The translations under genes were made by a program, and so were the position numbers. A stretch of 64,000 bases of DNA, taken from positions 930,001 through 994,000 of the forward strand of contig NZ_JACCAB010000001.1 in the NCBI RefSeq assembly GCF_013408925.1. The letters run 5' to 3'. Numbering within the stretch: the first letter of the stretch is position 1; each line of letters starts with the position of its first letter. Positions 26,635-37,625 of the stretch are shown piece by piece. The notes beneath the pieces were generated by a model. That model did not search any database and was not told the DNA's origin. It saw nothing but the letters and a program-made list of their open reading frames with translations. This DNA comes from Pedococcus badiiscoriae (GTDB taxonomy: Bacteria > Actinomycetota > Actinomycetes > Actinomycetales > Dermatophilaceae).

Positions 26635-27415
26635 GCCTCGTCCTTCCCGGTGCTCTTGCCGTCGGCCTTGGCAGCGCCCTTGTCGGCCTTGGCAGCGCCA
26701 CCGTCGGGCGCGGTCCAGCCGCGTTCGTTGGCGATCTCCAGGCCCACCAGCGAGGCCGGACCGGCCCCGACACCCTGGTCGGCGAGGCCGTCGTGGAACC
26801 CGGCCAGGACGCGCGAGACCTGCTTGAAGGAGCAGACCTTGTCCGGCCCGCGGCTGGGCTTGACGTCCTTGCCTGCGCGCAGGTCGTCCACGAGTGCCTT
26901 GGTGGACTCGGGTGTCTGGTTGTCGAAGAACTCCCAGTTGGCCATGACCACGGGAGCGAAGTCGCACGCAGCGTTGCACTCGACCCGCTCGAGGGTGACC
27001 TTGCCGTCCGGCGTCGTCTCGTCGTGCCCGATCCCGAGGTGCTCGGACACCTCGTCCCAGATCTGGTCGCCGCCCATGATGGCGCACAGGGTGTTGGTGC
27101 AGATGCCGACGGTGTACTCGCCGTTGGGGTGCCGCTTGTACTGGGTGTAGAACGTCGCGACGCCCGACACCTCGGCCGTGCTCAGGTCGAGGACGTCGGC
27201 ACAGAAGTCGATGCCCCGGCCGGTCACGTAGCCGTCCACCGACTGCACCAGGTGCAGCAGGGGCAGCAGCGCCGAACGCTTCTGGGGGTACCGGGCGACG
27301 ACCAGCGCCGCGTCCTCGTGCAGCGAGGCCAGGACGTCCGCGGCATACGGCTCCTTGGACTCCGCAGGGACGGTCAGGTGCCCTGCCGCCAGCTGGATCC
27401 CGTAGTTGTCGCCGC

Positions 27416-27419
<4 letters not shown>
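26631..27419 (-). CDS. nuoE: NADH-quinone oxidoreductase subunit E
   Basis: A 262-residue thioredoxin-fold subunit with the N1a 2Fe-2S cluster. Ligands are in [13 protein letters not shown] and [14 protein letters not shown]. The C-terminal 80 or so residues extend past the usual domain and end in a Lys/Ala/Gly/Asp-rich tail ([19 protein letters not shown]) of unknown use. GTG at 27419 is fixed by its GTGA overlap with nuoD. Confidence 0.93.
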
Positions 27420-28776
<1,357 letters not shown>

Positions 28777-28777
<1 letters not shown>

Positions 28778-29664
28778 CAGCTGTAAGACCTCCGCTGGTC
28801 CGGCGGCGGGACGGTGGCGCCCTTGTACTCGACGGGGATGCCGCCGAGGGGGTAGTCCTTCCGCTGCGGGTGGCCCGGCCAGTCGTCGGGCATGAGGATG
28901 CGCGTGAGTGACGGGTGACCGTCGAACTCGATGCCGAACATGTCCCACGTCTCGCGCTCGTGCCAGTCGTTCGCCGGGTAGATCTCGACGATCGAGGGGA
29001 TGTGGGGGTCGTCGTCGGGTGCGGTGACCTCGACGCGGACCCGGCGTCCACCGTGGGTGATCGACAGGAAGTGGTAGACCGCGTGGAGCTCACGGCCGGC
29101 CTCATGCGGGTAGTGCACCCCGGAGACGCCCGTGCACATCTCGAAGCGCAGCGACGGGTCGTCGCGCAGCACGCGGGCGACGGCGGGCAGGTGCTCACGC
29201 CGGACGAAGAGGGTCAGCTCGCCACGGTCGACGACGACCCGCTCGACGGCCTCGGCGTAGGAGGCGGTGCCGCCCAGGAGGCCACGCTCGAGCTGGTCCG
29301 CGATGGCGTCGAAGTAGCCGCCGTACGGACGAACTGCCGCGCCGGGGAACAGGATCGGGCTGACCATGCCGCCGTAGCCGGAGGTGTCACCGGTGTCGGC
29401 CGAGCCGAACATGCCGCGTCGCTCGCCGACCACGACGGGGTCGGGCGTCGTGCCGGGGGCCGCGGGGAGGCGCTCGCCGCTGTCACGCTCGACCACCTCA
29501 CCGGGCTGGACACCGACCGTCGAGGCGGCGGCGACCGGCGCCGGGTGCTCGGGGCCGTCGCCCTTGTCGGCCGCGGCGTCCTCGGCCTTCGTGCCGTCGA
29601 TGTCGCTGTTGGCCGTGGCCTGCTTGGGGTCCTCGACGGGTGCGTCCTTCGGGTCGTCGCTCAT
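28777..29664 (-). CDS. nuoC: NADH-quinone oxidoreductase subunit C with long acidic N-terminus
   Basis: A 295-residue NuoC. The family core starts near residue 110 and contains the signature [19 protein letters not shown]. Before it lies an acidic, alanine- and proline-rich extension of roughly 100 residues ([15 protein letters not shown] onward) that looks disordered. The second-cluster NuoC at 122-667 lacks this extension. ATG at 29664 overlaps the nuoB stop (ATGA), which supports counting the extension as translated. Confidence 0.93.
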
Positions 29665-30290
29665 GCGACACCACCGTGGGAGACGTCCGTGCCGTGCAGG
29701 TGGCCGTGGGCGTGGGTGTGACCGCTGCCGGCGCCCTGCGCGAGCAGGCCGGTCATCTGGTGCGTCGGCGTCGCGGACAGTGCCGCCGCCTCGGCCGCGC
29801 GGGCGGCGGCGACGCGGTTGACGCCGAGCTTGGAGCCCTGGATCTGCTCGTGCAGCGTGATGATCGCGTTGAGCAGCATCTCGGGGCGGGGCGGGCACCC
29901 GGGCAGGTAGACGTCGACCGGGATGATGTGGTCGACCCCCTGGACGATCGCGTAGTTGTTGAACATGCCGCCGGAGCTGGCGCAGACGCCCATCGAGATG
30001 ACCCACTTGGGCTCGGGCATCTGGTCGTAGACCTGGCGGACGACCGGGGCCATCTTCTGGCTCACCCGGCCGGCGACGATCATCAGGTCGGCCTGGCGCG
30101 GCGTCGCGGAGAACCGCTCCATCCCGAACCGGGCGATGTCGTAGTCGGGGGTGCCCACGGCCATCATCTCGATGGCGCAGCAGGCGAGGCCGAACGTGGC
30201 CGGCCACACCGAGCTCTTGCGCATGTAGCCCGCGACCTGCTCGACCGTGGTCAGCAGGAAGCCGGCTGGCAGCTTCTCTTCGATTCCCAT
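29661..30290 (-). CDS. nuoB: NADH-quinone oxidoreductase subunit B with His-rich tail
   Basis: A 209-residue NuoB holding the N2 cluster: [20 protein letters not shown] and [10 protein letters not shown] provide the four cysteines. After the core comes a 45-residue tail ending in a histidine-rich segment, [13 protein letters not shown] followed by TDVSHGG, with seven histidines in 19 residues. This could bind metal, but no function is known. ATG at 30290 lies 31 bases after the nuoA stop. Confidence 0.94.
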   Translation of the reverse strand: MGIEEKLPAGFLLTTVEQVAGYMRKSSVWPATFGLACCAIEMMAVGTPDYDIARFGMERFSATPRQADLMIVAGRVSQKMAPVVRQVYDQMPEPKWVISMGVCASSGGMFNNYAIVQGVDHIIPVDVYLPGCPPRPEMLLNAIITLHEQIQGSKLGVNRVAAARAAEAAALSATPTHQMTGLLAQGAGSGHTHAHGHLHGTDVSHGGVA

Positions 30291-30321
30291 TGCTTGGTCC
30301 TAGTCCCTCTTCAGTCCCTGG

Positions 30322-30684
30322 TCAGTCCCACTCGAGGCCGCCGCGACGCCACACGTACGCATAGGCCACGAACACGGTCAGGATGAACAGCACCATCTCC
30401 ACGAGCGCGAACAGGCCGAGCTGGTTGAAGGCCACCGCGAACGGGTAGAGGAACACCGACTCGATGTCGAAGATGATGAAGAGCATTGCGGTCAGGTAGT
30501 ACTTGATCGGCACTCGCCCGCCACCGGCCGCCTGCGGCGTCGGCTCGATGCCGCACTCGTAGGCGTCGAGCTTGGCGCGGTTGTAGCGCTTGGGTCCGGA
30601 GACCGCGGCGGCGCCGACCGAGAAGACGGCGAACCCGCCACCGATGGCCAACAGGAAAAGCAGCGGGACGTAGGGGTTGCTCAT
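30322..30684 (-). CDS. nuoA: NADH-quinone oxidoreductase subunit A
   Basis: A 120-residue first subunit of the fourteen-gene operon. It has three helices and the conserved loop DAYECGIEP with Cys, followed by KYYLTAMLFIIFDIESVFLY, whose Asp-Ile-Glu-Ser stretch is the acidic helix of the family. ATG is preceded by AGGGAG about ten bases upstream. Its transcript starts upstream in the 133-base gap before menJ. Confidence 0.95.
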   Translation of the reverse strand: MSNPYVPLLFLLAIGGGFAVFSVGAAAVSGPKRYNRAKLDAYECGIEPTPQAAGGGRVPIKYYLTAMLFIIFDIESVFLYPFAVAFNQLGLFALVEMVLFILTVFVAYAYVWRRGGLEWD

Positions 30685-30783
30685 CGCCGTGCCACTCCCT
30701 TTCTGTGATCGCTTCGGTCCTGGGTGCTGCTGCCGTCGTCCCTGCCGGCTGTGGCCCCGCTCACATCCGTGCGGTGCGGCCCA

Positions 30784-30789
30784 ATCCTA
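30784..30789 (-). promoter_or_regulatory. Candidate -10 box of the nuoA-N operon
   Basis: TAGGAT on the minus strand, about 100 bases before nuoA. The adjacent upstream TGCAAT is a weak -35 candidate with short spacing. No clear operator was recognised in 30685-30817. Confidence 0.3.
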
Positions 30790-30817
30790 GGGGCGGCGCC
30801 GGGGATTGCACGCCGGG

Positions 30818-32152
30818 TCATGCGTCCGGAGCCATCTTGGACAGGGCCGTGATGAGGCGGTCGCTCGCGTCGCCCCCGTGGGGTTCGGCGAGGTTGGCCA
30901 TGACCTTCAGGAGGAACTTCATCAAGGTGGTGCGGGGCAGTCCGTACTTGGTGGCCAGCCGCATGATCTCGGGGTTGCCGATCATCTTCGCGAAGTAGCG
31001 ACCGAGCGTGTAGTAGCCGCCGAGGGCGTCCGCCATCACCCTGGGGTAGGACTGCAGCACCCGCTCGCGCTGTGCGTCGGTCCCGCGCGCGAACGCCTGC
31101 GCGATCACCTCTGCGGCCAGGCGGCCGGACTCCATGGCGTAGGCGATGCCCTCACCGTTGAACGGGTTGACCATGCCGCCGGCATCGCCGACGAGCAGCA
31201 GCCCGTTGTCGTAGTGCGGCTGCCGGTTGAAGCCCATCGGCAGCGCGGCGCCGCGGATCGGGCCGACCATGGTCTCGTCGTTGTAGGTCCAGTCCTGGGG
31301 CATCGTCGCGACCCAGCGGCGCATGACGTCCTTGTAGTCCGTCTTGCCGAAGGCGCTGGAGGTGTTGAGGATCCCGAGGCCGACGTTCGAGGTGCCGTCC
31401 CCCACCCCGAAGATCCAGCCGTAGCCAGGGAGCAGGACCTTCTTGCCGTTGTCGTCGGTCGACCACAGCTCGAGCCAGGACTCGAGGTAGTCGTCGTCGT
31501 GGCGGGGGCTCGTGTAGTAGGTGCGCACGGCCACGCCCATCGGGCGGTCCTCGCGCTTCTCGCGACCCATCGCCAGGGACAACCTCGAGGAGTTGCCGTC
31601 CGCCGCGACGACCAGCGGCGCGGCATACCGGAGCTCGGGTCCGGTGGCCCGGCCCTTCTCGTCCATGGCGCGGGCGGTGACGCCGACGATGGCGCCCTTG
31701 CTGTCGAGGATGGGGCCGGTCACGTTGGTGGCCTCGCGGAGGCGCGCGCCGTGCTTGACGGCGTGCTTGGCGAGGATGTCGTCGAAGTCCTGCCGGGTGC
31801 GGACCAGGCCATAGGGCGGGAAGCTCGCGAGATCCGGCCACGGCAGGGACAACCGCATGCCGCCGCCGATGATCCGCAGGCCGTGGTTCTTGATCCAGCC
31901 CTCGTCCTCGGGGGTGGGGATGCCGAGGGTGATCAGCTCCTTGACGGCCCGGGGGGTGAGCCCGTCGCCACACACCTTCTCGCGCGGGAAGCTCGTCTTC
32001 TCGAGGACGAGGACGTCCAGCCCCGCCATCGCGAGGTATGCCGCGGTGGCCGATCCCGCGGGACCGGCACCGACGACGATGACGTCGGCGGTCTCGGTGG
32101 GTGCCCCGGCTGCGGAGCTGCCTCCGACGGCCTCGCTGATGGTGTCTGTCAC
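30818..32152 (-). CDS. menJ: Geranylgeranyl reductase family flavoprotein, probable menaquinone saturase MenJ
   Basis: A 444-residue FAD-dependent reductase. The Rossmann dinucleotide motif VIVVGAGPAGSATAAYLAMAG starts at residue 24. Then come SFPREKVCGDGLTPRA, typical of the geranylgeranyl reductase family, and the second FAD motif LLLVGDAGGMVNPFNGEGIAYA. In Mycobacterium tuberculosis the orthologue MenJ (Rv0561c) saturates one isoprene unit of menaquinone, and lies next to the MenG-type methyltransferase. The same neighbour is present here (menG at 32242). Function by this context is strong but not proven by sequence alone. Confidence 0.88.
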   Translation of the reverse strand: MTDTISEAVGGSSAAGAPTETADVIVVGAGPAGSATAAYLAMAGLDVLVLEKTSFPREKVCGDGLTPRAVKELITLGIPTPEDEGWIKNHGLRIIGGGMRLSLPWPDLASFPPYGLVRTRQDFDDILAKHAVKHGARLREATNVTGPILDSKGAIVGVTARAMDEKGRATGPELRYAAPLVVAADGNSSRLSLAMGREKREDRPMGVAVRTYYTSPRHDDDYLESWLELWSTDDNGKKVLLPGYGWIFGVGDGTSNVGLGILNTSSAFGKTDYKDVMRRWVATMPQDWTYNDETMVGPIRGAALPMGFNRQPHYDNGLLLVGDAGGMVNPFNGEGIAYAMESGRLAAEVIAQAFARGTDAQRERVLQSYPRVMADALGGYYTLGRYFAKMIGNPEIMRLATKYGLPRTTLMKFLLKVMANLAEPHGGDASDRLITALSKMAPDA

Positions 32153-32241
32153 GCCTGCCTCACACGCTTGTGAACGTCTTCACGAACTTCAACTGCGGAG
32201 TCTATTCCCGACTCGCCGTCCGGTCACCAGTGAGGCGACCC

Positions 32242-32964
32242 TTACCCGGCCTCCCGGGCTGGACCGGCGCCCGCAGGCTTGACCGCTCGGTGCAGCGCCA
32301 CGATGCCACCCGTCAGGTTCCGCCAGCCGACCTCACCCCAGCCGGCGGCGGCGATGCGCTCCCCCAGCGCGCGCTGCGCCGGCCACGCCTGGATCGACTC
32401 GGCGAGGTAGACGTAGGACTCGGGGTTGCTGCTGACCTTGCGGGCGATCGGGGGCAGCGACCGCATGAGGTACTCGCTGTAGACCTTGCGGAACGCCCCG
32501 TTGACCGGCTGGCTGAACTCGCAGACCACGAGGCGACCACCCGGCTTGGTCACCCGCAGGAACTCCCCCAGGGCCTCCTCGACGCCGGCGACGTTGCGCA
32601 GGCCGAACGACATCGTCACCGCGTCGAAGCTGTTGTCCGCGAAGGGGAGTCGCATCGCGTCGGCCGCCGTGAAACCCAGGTCGGGCCGGCGCCGGTTGCC
32701 CACCCGCAGCATGCCGAGCGAGAAGTCGGCCGGCACGACGTCGACACCGTGGTCGGCGAACGGCTCGCTGCTCGTCCCCGTGCCCGCGGCGATGTCCAGG
32801 ACCGTCTCGCCGGGTCGGGCGGCCACCGCCTTGAGCACCGCCCGTCGCCACAGCCGGTCCTGACCGAGGGAGAGGACGTCGTTGGTCAGGTCGTACTTGC
32901 CGGCCACGTCGTCGAACATCGCGGCGACGTCGCGGGGATCCTTCTCCAGGCTGGCGCGGGTCAT
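32242..32964 (-). CDS. menG: Demethylmenaquinone methyltransferase
   Basis: A 240-residue SAM-dependent methyltransferase of the UbiE/MenG family that performs the last step of menaquinone synthesis. Motif I is [19 protein letters not shown]. The family signatures [20 protein letters not shown] (N-terminus) and [20 protein letters not shown] (mid-chain) are present. ATG at 32964 has a GGGAGGAT ribosome-binding site. It is divergent from menF and followed by menJ after an 89-base gap. Confidence 0.94.
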   Translation of the reverse strand: MTRASLEKDPRDVAAMFDDVAGKYDLTNDVLSLGQDRLWRRAVLKAVAARPGETVLDIAAGTGTSSEPFADHGVDVVPADFSLGMLRVGNRRRPDLGFTAADAMRLPFADNSFDAVTMSFGLRNVAGVEEALGEFLRVTKPGGRLVVCEFSQPVNGAFRKVYSEYLMRSLPPIARKVSSNPESYVYLAESIQAWPAQRALGERIAAAGWGEVGWRNLTGGIVALHRAVKPAGAGPAREAG

Positions 32965-33035
32965 GGTGCCATCCTCCCATCCGGGCGCCATCCACCCCGA
33001 CGGCCACCTCCCGGCGTCGTCGGGGGGCCGCGCCG

Positions 33036-33041
33036 TAGGCT
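33036..33041 (+). promoter_or_regulatory. -10 box upstream of menF
   Basis: TAGGCT followed by ten bases and the menF ATG at 33052, giving a leader of only a few bases. It lies in the 87-base divergent menG/menF gap. Confidence 0.45.
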
Positions 33042-33051
33042 TGCCCCCGAC

Positions 33052-34344
33052 ATGACCAGCCTTCCGACGCCCCAGCCGGCGAGTCGACCCCACGGTGCTC
33101 CTGTGGTCGCCCGCACCGTGGCGCTGCACGACCCCGGCAGGCTGCTCTCCCTGCTCCCGGACCGCGCCGACCCGGCCGAGCTGTTCAGCTGGGTACGTCG
33201 TGGCGAGGGCCTCGTGGGATGGGGTCGGGCCCTGGAGTTCACGGCGGTCGGGCCCGACCGGTTCGAGCGGGCCGAGGCCTGGTGGCGCGAGGTCGTCGAC
33301 GGTGCCGTCCTGCGCAACGAGGTGGGCCTGCCCGGCACCGGTCCGGTCACCTTCGGGTCCATCTCGTATGCCGCTGGCTCACCGTCCGGAGCCACCCTCG
33401 TCGTGCCCGAGGTGGTCGTGGGTGCCCGGGACGGTCGGTGGTGGGTCACCACCATCGGGACCGGCGACGAGCTGCCGACACCCGTCATACCGCAGCAGTC
33501 ACAGCCGCGTGAGCCGTCCGGTGTGGCGTTCGCGGACGGTGCGCTTCCACCCGCCCAGTGGGCCGGGGCCGTGGAGCGAGCCGTGCAGCGCATCACCGCC
33601 GGGGACCTCGACAAGGTCGTCCTGGCCCGCGACCTGCGCGTCAGCGCCGAGCGGCCCATCGACGCCCGGTGGCTGCTCGCGCGGCTCGCCGAGCGCTACG
33701 ACACCACGTGGGTGTTCGCCGTCGACGGCCTCGTGGGCGCGACCCCGGAGATGCTGGTCCGCCTCGAGAAGGGCCTGGTGACGTCGCGGGTCCTGGCCGG
33801 GACGATCCGCCGCACCGGAGACGACGAGCACGACCTCGCGCTGGCCGCCTCGCTGGCCCGCTCCAGCAAGGACCTCGAGGAGCACGAGTACGCCGTCCGT
33901 TCGGTCGCCGACGCCCTGCGGCCGCACTGCTCCTCGACCAACGTGCCCGAGTCCCCGTTCGTCCTGCACCTGTCCAACGTCATGCACCTCGCGACCGACG
34001 TCGCGGGCGTCCTCGCCGACCGGGCGACGTCGCTGACCCTCGCCGCGTCACTGCACCCGAGCGCGGCGGTCTGCGGCACGCCCTCGGCCGTGGCCGACGA
34101 CCTCATCTCCGAGCTGGAGTCCATGGACCGAGGGCGGTATGCCGGTCCCGTGGGCTGGATGGACGCGTCGGGTGACGGGGAGTGGGGCATCGCCCTGCGC
34201 TGCGGAGCCTTCGAGCGGGACGACCCCACGTCCATGCGGCTGTTCGCGGGCTGCGGGATCGTCGCGGGTTCGGACCCCGAGAGCGAGGTCGCCGAGTCCG
34301 ACGCCAAGCTCGTGCCGATGCGCGACGCCCTGACCGCGGGCTGA
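33052..34344 (+). CDS. menF: Isochorismate synthase
   Basis: A 430-residue chorismate-utilising enzyme. The chorismate-binding domain occupies the C-terminal two thirds: [40 protein letters not shown] followed by [48 protein letters not shown] and [19 protein letters not shown]. It isomerises chorismate to isochorismate for menaquinone synthesis, feeding the adjacent MenD. Its stop lies 13 bases from the convergent menD stop. It could in principle serve siderophore synthesis, but location in the men region favours menF. Confidence 0.9.
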   Translation: MTSLPTPQPASRPHGAPVVARTVALHDPGRLLSLLPDRADPAELFSWVRRGEGLVGWGRALEFTAVGPDRFERAEAWWREVVDGAVLRNEVGLPGTGPVTFGSISYAAGSPSGATLVVPEVVVGARDGRWWVTTIGTGDELPTPVIPQQSQPREPSGVAFADGALPPAQWAGAVERAVQRITAGDLDKVVLARDLRVSAERPIDARWLLARLAERYDTTWVFAVDGLVGATPEMLVRLEKGLVTSRVLAGTIRRTGDDEHDLALAASLARSSKDLEEHEYAVRSVADALRPHCSSTNVPESPFVLHLSNVMHLATDVAGVLADRATSLTLAASLHPSAAVCGTPSAVADDLISELESMDRGRYAGPVGWMDASGDGEWGIALRCGAFERDDPTSMRLFAGCGIVAGSDPESEVAESDAKLVPMRDALTAG

Positions 34345-34357
34345 GCGGGCCCGAGCC

Positions 34358-36109
34358 TCAGGCCTGGAGGGCGGCGGCGGCGCGCTGGCGCAGCTGGTCG
34401 TGGAGGTCGCGGTGGCCGCCACGGTCCACCCTCACCTCCAGGACCCGGAGTCCGGACGGCCGTTCCGCCAGGGCGTCGACGAGCTGGTCACGGGTCAGGA
34501 CCTGCTCGTGCCGGACGTCGTGGGCCGCGCACAGCGCGGCCAGGTCGACGCCGGTCGGGGTGCCGAAGAGCCGTTCGAAGTCGCGAGCCCGCGCGGGCTC
34601 GCCCGGCTCGAGGAGGGTGAAGATGCCGCCACCGTCGTCGTTGGTGACGACCACGGTGAGGTCAGGACGAGGCTCCAGCGGACCGACGAGCAACCCGTTG
34701 GAGTCGTGCAGGAAGGTCAGGTCGCCCATCAGTGCATAGGTCGGCGAGCTGTCCGCCAGGGCCAGGCCGCTTGCGGTCGACACGCAGCCGTCGATGCCCG
34801 CGAGCCCGCGGCTCGCCACCACTCGCAGCTCACCCCGGCGGGGGCCCGACAGGTCGACGTCGCGGGCGGTGTTCGACGAGCCGAGGAAGAGCGTGGCACC
34901 GACCGGCAGCCCGGCCAGGACGGCCTCCGCGACGGCGGCGCCACTGTTCCACGGCGGTTCGTCCTCGGCCAGGGCAGCGGCCAACCGTTCTCCGGCGGCG
35001 CGCCAGGCCTCGCTCCAGACCTCGTCGCGGGGTGCCGTCCCGCCTCCACCGTGCACCTCCTCGACCGGAGCGTCGAACACCGAGATCGGGTGGACCTGCT
35101 GGACGTCCGGACGCGACACGATCCAGGCGTGCGCGCCCACGGCCTCCACCCGGACACCGGGTCTGCGCAGCAGCGCCGCGACCGGCCGTGACAGGGTCAG
35201 CCGTCCGACCGCGATCACCCGCTGCGGGGCGTGCGAGTCCAGCCATCGCGGGTCGGACAGGACCAGCGGACCGTGCGGGATGACGTCACGCCTCGGGTGG
35301 GTGCCGAACGGCTCGGCGAGGACGGGCCAGCCCCGGGCCGTGGCCCACCGGACGGCAGCCTCGAACTGGCCGGGCTCGGGGAGGTCCCCGACCAGGACCA
35401 CGGTCCGCGCGGGTTCACGCGAGACGTCGATCGTCGTCGCCGACCCAGCGGCGGCCACGACGGCCTCGGTGTGCTCGGTTGGCTCGGTTGGCTCGGTTGG
35501 CTCGGACGGCCGCTCGTCGATGGGCTCGGGCCAGGGTTCGTCGTCGGTCGGGACGAGCGGGTCGCGCAGCTGGACATTGACGTGGACCGGTCCAGGTTCC
35601 CCGACACCCGTGGCACCCGTGGCACCTGTGGCGTGGCGGACTGCGTCGGCGGCGACCTGCCGCCACCGCGCGACCTCGCCGGTGGTCCGGCGCGGGGCGT
35701 CTGCATCGACGGACCACCGGATGGCATCGCCGAAGATGCCGGGCTGCACGGTGGTCTGGTTGGCGCCGGTCCCCCGCAGCTCGACCGGCCGGTCGGCCGT
35801 GAGCACGACCATCGGCACGACGCCATGGTGCGCCTCGAGCACCGCAGGGTGCAGGTTGGCGACAGCCGTGCCCGACGTGGTCACGACGACCGCCGGCACC
35901 CGCGTGAGCTTGGCCAGACCGAGGGCGAGGAACCCGGCGGACCGCTCGTCCACGCGGACGTGCAGGGTCAGCCGTCCCGCCCGCTCGGCTTCCTGCAGTG
36001 CGTAGGCCAGCGGCGCCGACCGCGATCCGGGACACAGGACCGCGTGCCGCACTCCGCGCCTGACGAGCTCGTCGACGAGCACGGTCGCGAGCGCGGTCGA
36101 CGGGTTCAC
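34358..36109 (-). CDS. menD: 2-succinyl-5-enolpyruvyl-6-hydroxy-3-cyclohexene-1-carboxylate synthase
   Basis: A 583-residue TPP enzyme joining isochorismate and 2-oxoglutarate. The N-terminal pyrimidine domain has VRHAVLCPGSRSAPLAYALQ and the TPP-activating Glu region RVDERSAGFLALGLAK. The C-terminal TPP signature is MGDLTFLHDSNGLL. GTG at 36109 follows CACAAT plus seven bases, again a leaderless arrangement. Two stretches of 9-bp tandem repeats near the middle encode EPTEPTEPTE and ATGATGATG, marking a variable surface linker between domains. Confidence 0.94.
   Translation of the reverse strand: MNPSTALATVLVDELVRRGVRHAVLCPGSRSAPLAYALQEAERAGRLTLHVRVDERSAGFLALGLAKLTRVPAVVVTTSGTAVANLHPAVLEAHHGVVPMVVLTADRPVELRGTGANQTTVQPGIFGDAIRWSVDADAPRRTTGEVARWRQVAADAVRHATGATGATGVGEPGPVHVNVQLRDPLVPTDDEPWPEPIDERPSEPTEPTEPTEHTEAVVAAAGSATTIDVSREPARTVVLVGDLPEPGQFEAAVRWATARGWPVLAEPFGTHPRRDVIPHGPLVLSDPRWLDSHAPQRVIAVGRLTLSRPVAALLRRPGVRVEAVGAHAWIVSRPDVQQVHPISVFDAPVEEVHGGGGTAPRDEVWSEAWRAAGERLAAALAEDEPPWNSGAAVAEAVLAGLPVGATLFLGSSNTARDVDLSGPRRGELRVVASRGLAGIDGCVSTASGLALADSSPTYALMGDLTFLHDSNGLLVGPLEPRPDLTVVVTNDDGGGIFTLLEPGEPARARDFERLFGTPTGVDLAALCAAHDVRHEQVLTRDQLVDALAERPSGLRVLEVRVDRGGHRDLHDQLRQRAAAALQA
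35472..35507. repeat. 9-bp tandem repeat inside menD
   Basis: About four copies of GGCTCGGTT on the plus strand, the outer ones imperfect, encoding Glu-Pro-Thr repeats in MenD. A second run of 9-bp units (GTGGCACCC type) lies at about 35602-35635 and encodes Ala-Thr-Gly repeats. Multiples of three keep the frame open. Confidence 0.7.
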
Positions 36110-36152
36110 GCCTGGGATTGTGTCACCCGCCCGCACGGCGCGAGGCCCCTCA

Positions 36153-37625
36153 TCACGTGATCCGCTCGACGGTGTAGTCGCGGACGACGGGAGGGCCGTG
36201 GGTGTCGCCGGCGAAGAAGTCGCTCGCGCCGCTGCGCCACGCCGCCAGCCCCGGATCGGTGGACTGGTCGACGAGGGCTGCGGTGCGCACGTAGAGGCGC
36301 GTGTCATGGGCCTCGCTCGCCCGGTCCAGCCCGGCCGGATCGGTCGGGTCCTCGCCGCCACCCAGCTCGCGCGACACCGTGACCCAGGTGGCTCGATCGG
36401 GGTTCGGTACCCCGTCCAGCCGAGGCACGGCGTCCTGCCGGTGCTCGAGCGAGAGGACCTGGATGTCTGCCGGGATGGGCATGCGCCCGACGGGCGAGCC
36501 CATGGTGACGACGTGCGTCACCGGCTGCGCCTGGGTGAAGCGCGGCGAGGAGGCGAGTCCGGCTGCTGCCATCCCGCCGAGGCTGTGACCCACGAGCATG
36601 ACGGGGCCCGGGGTCGGCACCGTGGAAGGCTGCGCGGCCGACGCCTGCGCGGATAACGCCCGCGCGGATGAGGCCTGCGCCTGCTCCAGGGCCTGCTGGA
36701 CTCCCTCGGCGAGCACCGTCCCGTCCTGGGCCATGGTGCGCACGTCCGTCGTGAGATCGAACGGGTTGCGTCCGGCGCCCGGGTCCCAGACCTGCGTGCC
36801 GCTGATCTCGACGATCCACGCGGAGCCCTGCGCCCGCGGCACCTCGATGACCCGGACGTGCCCGGCATACGCCTCGCTGTCGCCCACGTTCCGCTGGTCA
36901 GCCGCGAGGTCCTCGAGCGAGCGCGGGACGCGGGCTCCGGCGCGGGGCGAGGCCTGCGGGGTCACCCGCGCGCGACCACGGTCGGACAACAACCCCCACA
37001 GCGCGGCCCCGTCGGCCAGTGCCCGCACAGCCACCTCGTAGTCCTGCCCGGCGGTGAGGCCCTCGGTGCGCGGGGGCGTCGCGATGAAGGGGCGCGTCAG
37101 CGGGTCCGACCGCAGCCCGGCGACCAGTCCCTCCGCGCCTCCGGCCACATCCGCGATGGCGGGGGTGGCGAAGACGGCCTCGTCGAGCAGACGGGCCACC
37201 TCGACGCCCAGCGCATCGAGCGCCAGCACGCCCACGACGATCGCGGGGGCGCACGCGCCCACGGCGTACATGACGGTGTCCTGCGCCAGCTCCAGGGTGC
37301 GGGCCGCCGCCTCCTCGGCCTGCCGGTAGGACCTCGAAGCGGCAGCCAGGGCGACGGACAGCGAGAGCAGGGCGGCCATCTCGCCCGGGAGTCCGAGCGG
37401 CCCGACCGCCTCGATGAGTGCGGCGTCGGCCCACGCCCCGGTGAGCGGGCTCAGCACCGAGCCCGCCACCAGATCCGGGTCGGTCGCCACGGCGGCCACG
37501 TGCGACACCACGACGGCCGCCTCGTGTGCCACGTCGGCCAACAGACCGGCGGCCGCGTCGAGCGAGTCCAGCCCGACGGCAGTCCCGGACGACCCACCCC
37601 GGACGCGGATCGGCTTCCCGTTCAC
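36153..37625 (-). CDS. Alpha/beta hydrolase with WXG100-like helical N-terminus
   Basis: A 490-residue protein in two parts. Residues 1-170 are alanine-rich helices, with a Y-x3-E element (YRQAE, Tyr100 to Glu104) of the kind used as a type VII secretion signal. From about residue 230 an alpha/beta hydrolase-like domain follows: WIVEISGTQVWDPG, the nucleophile elbow GPVMLVGHSLGGMAAAGL, THVVTMGSPVGRMPIP and a C-terminal His region. GTG at 37625 overlaps the upstream small helical gene (GTGA). The arrangement resembles a secreted hydrolase with its WXG100 partner. No secretion machinery is in the window, and the substrate is unknown. Confidence 0.7.
   Translation of the reverse strand: MNGKPIRVRGGSSGTAVGLDSLDAAAGLLADVAHEAAVVVSHVAAVATDPDLVAGSVLSPLTGAWADAALIEAVGPLGLPGEMAALLSLSVALAAASRSYRQAEEAAARTLELAQDTVMYAVGACAPAIVVGVLALDALGVEVARLLDEAVFATPAIADVAGGAEGLVAGLRSDPLTRPFIATPPRTEGLTAGQDYEVAVRALADGAALWGLLSDRGRARVTPQASPRAGARVPRSLEDLAADQRNVGDSEAYAGHVRVIEVPRAQGSAWIVEISGTQVWDPGAGRNPFDLTTDVRTMAQDGTVLAEGVQQALEQAQASSARALSAQASAAQPSTVPTPGPVMLVGHSLGGMAAAGLASSPRFTQAQPVTHVVTMGSPVGRMPIPADIQVLSLEHRQDAVPRLDGVPNPDRATWVTVSRELGGGEDPTDPAGLDRASEAHDTRLYVRTAALVDQSTDPGLAAWRSGASDFFAGDTHGPPVVRDYTVERIT

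Noticed and set aside
35472-35635. CRISPR-like array in menD
   Set aside because: The repeats are contiguous 9-bp units without spacers and keep the reading frame.
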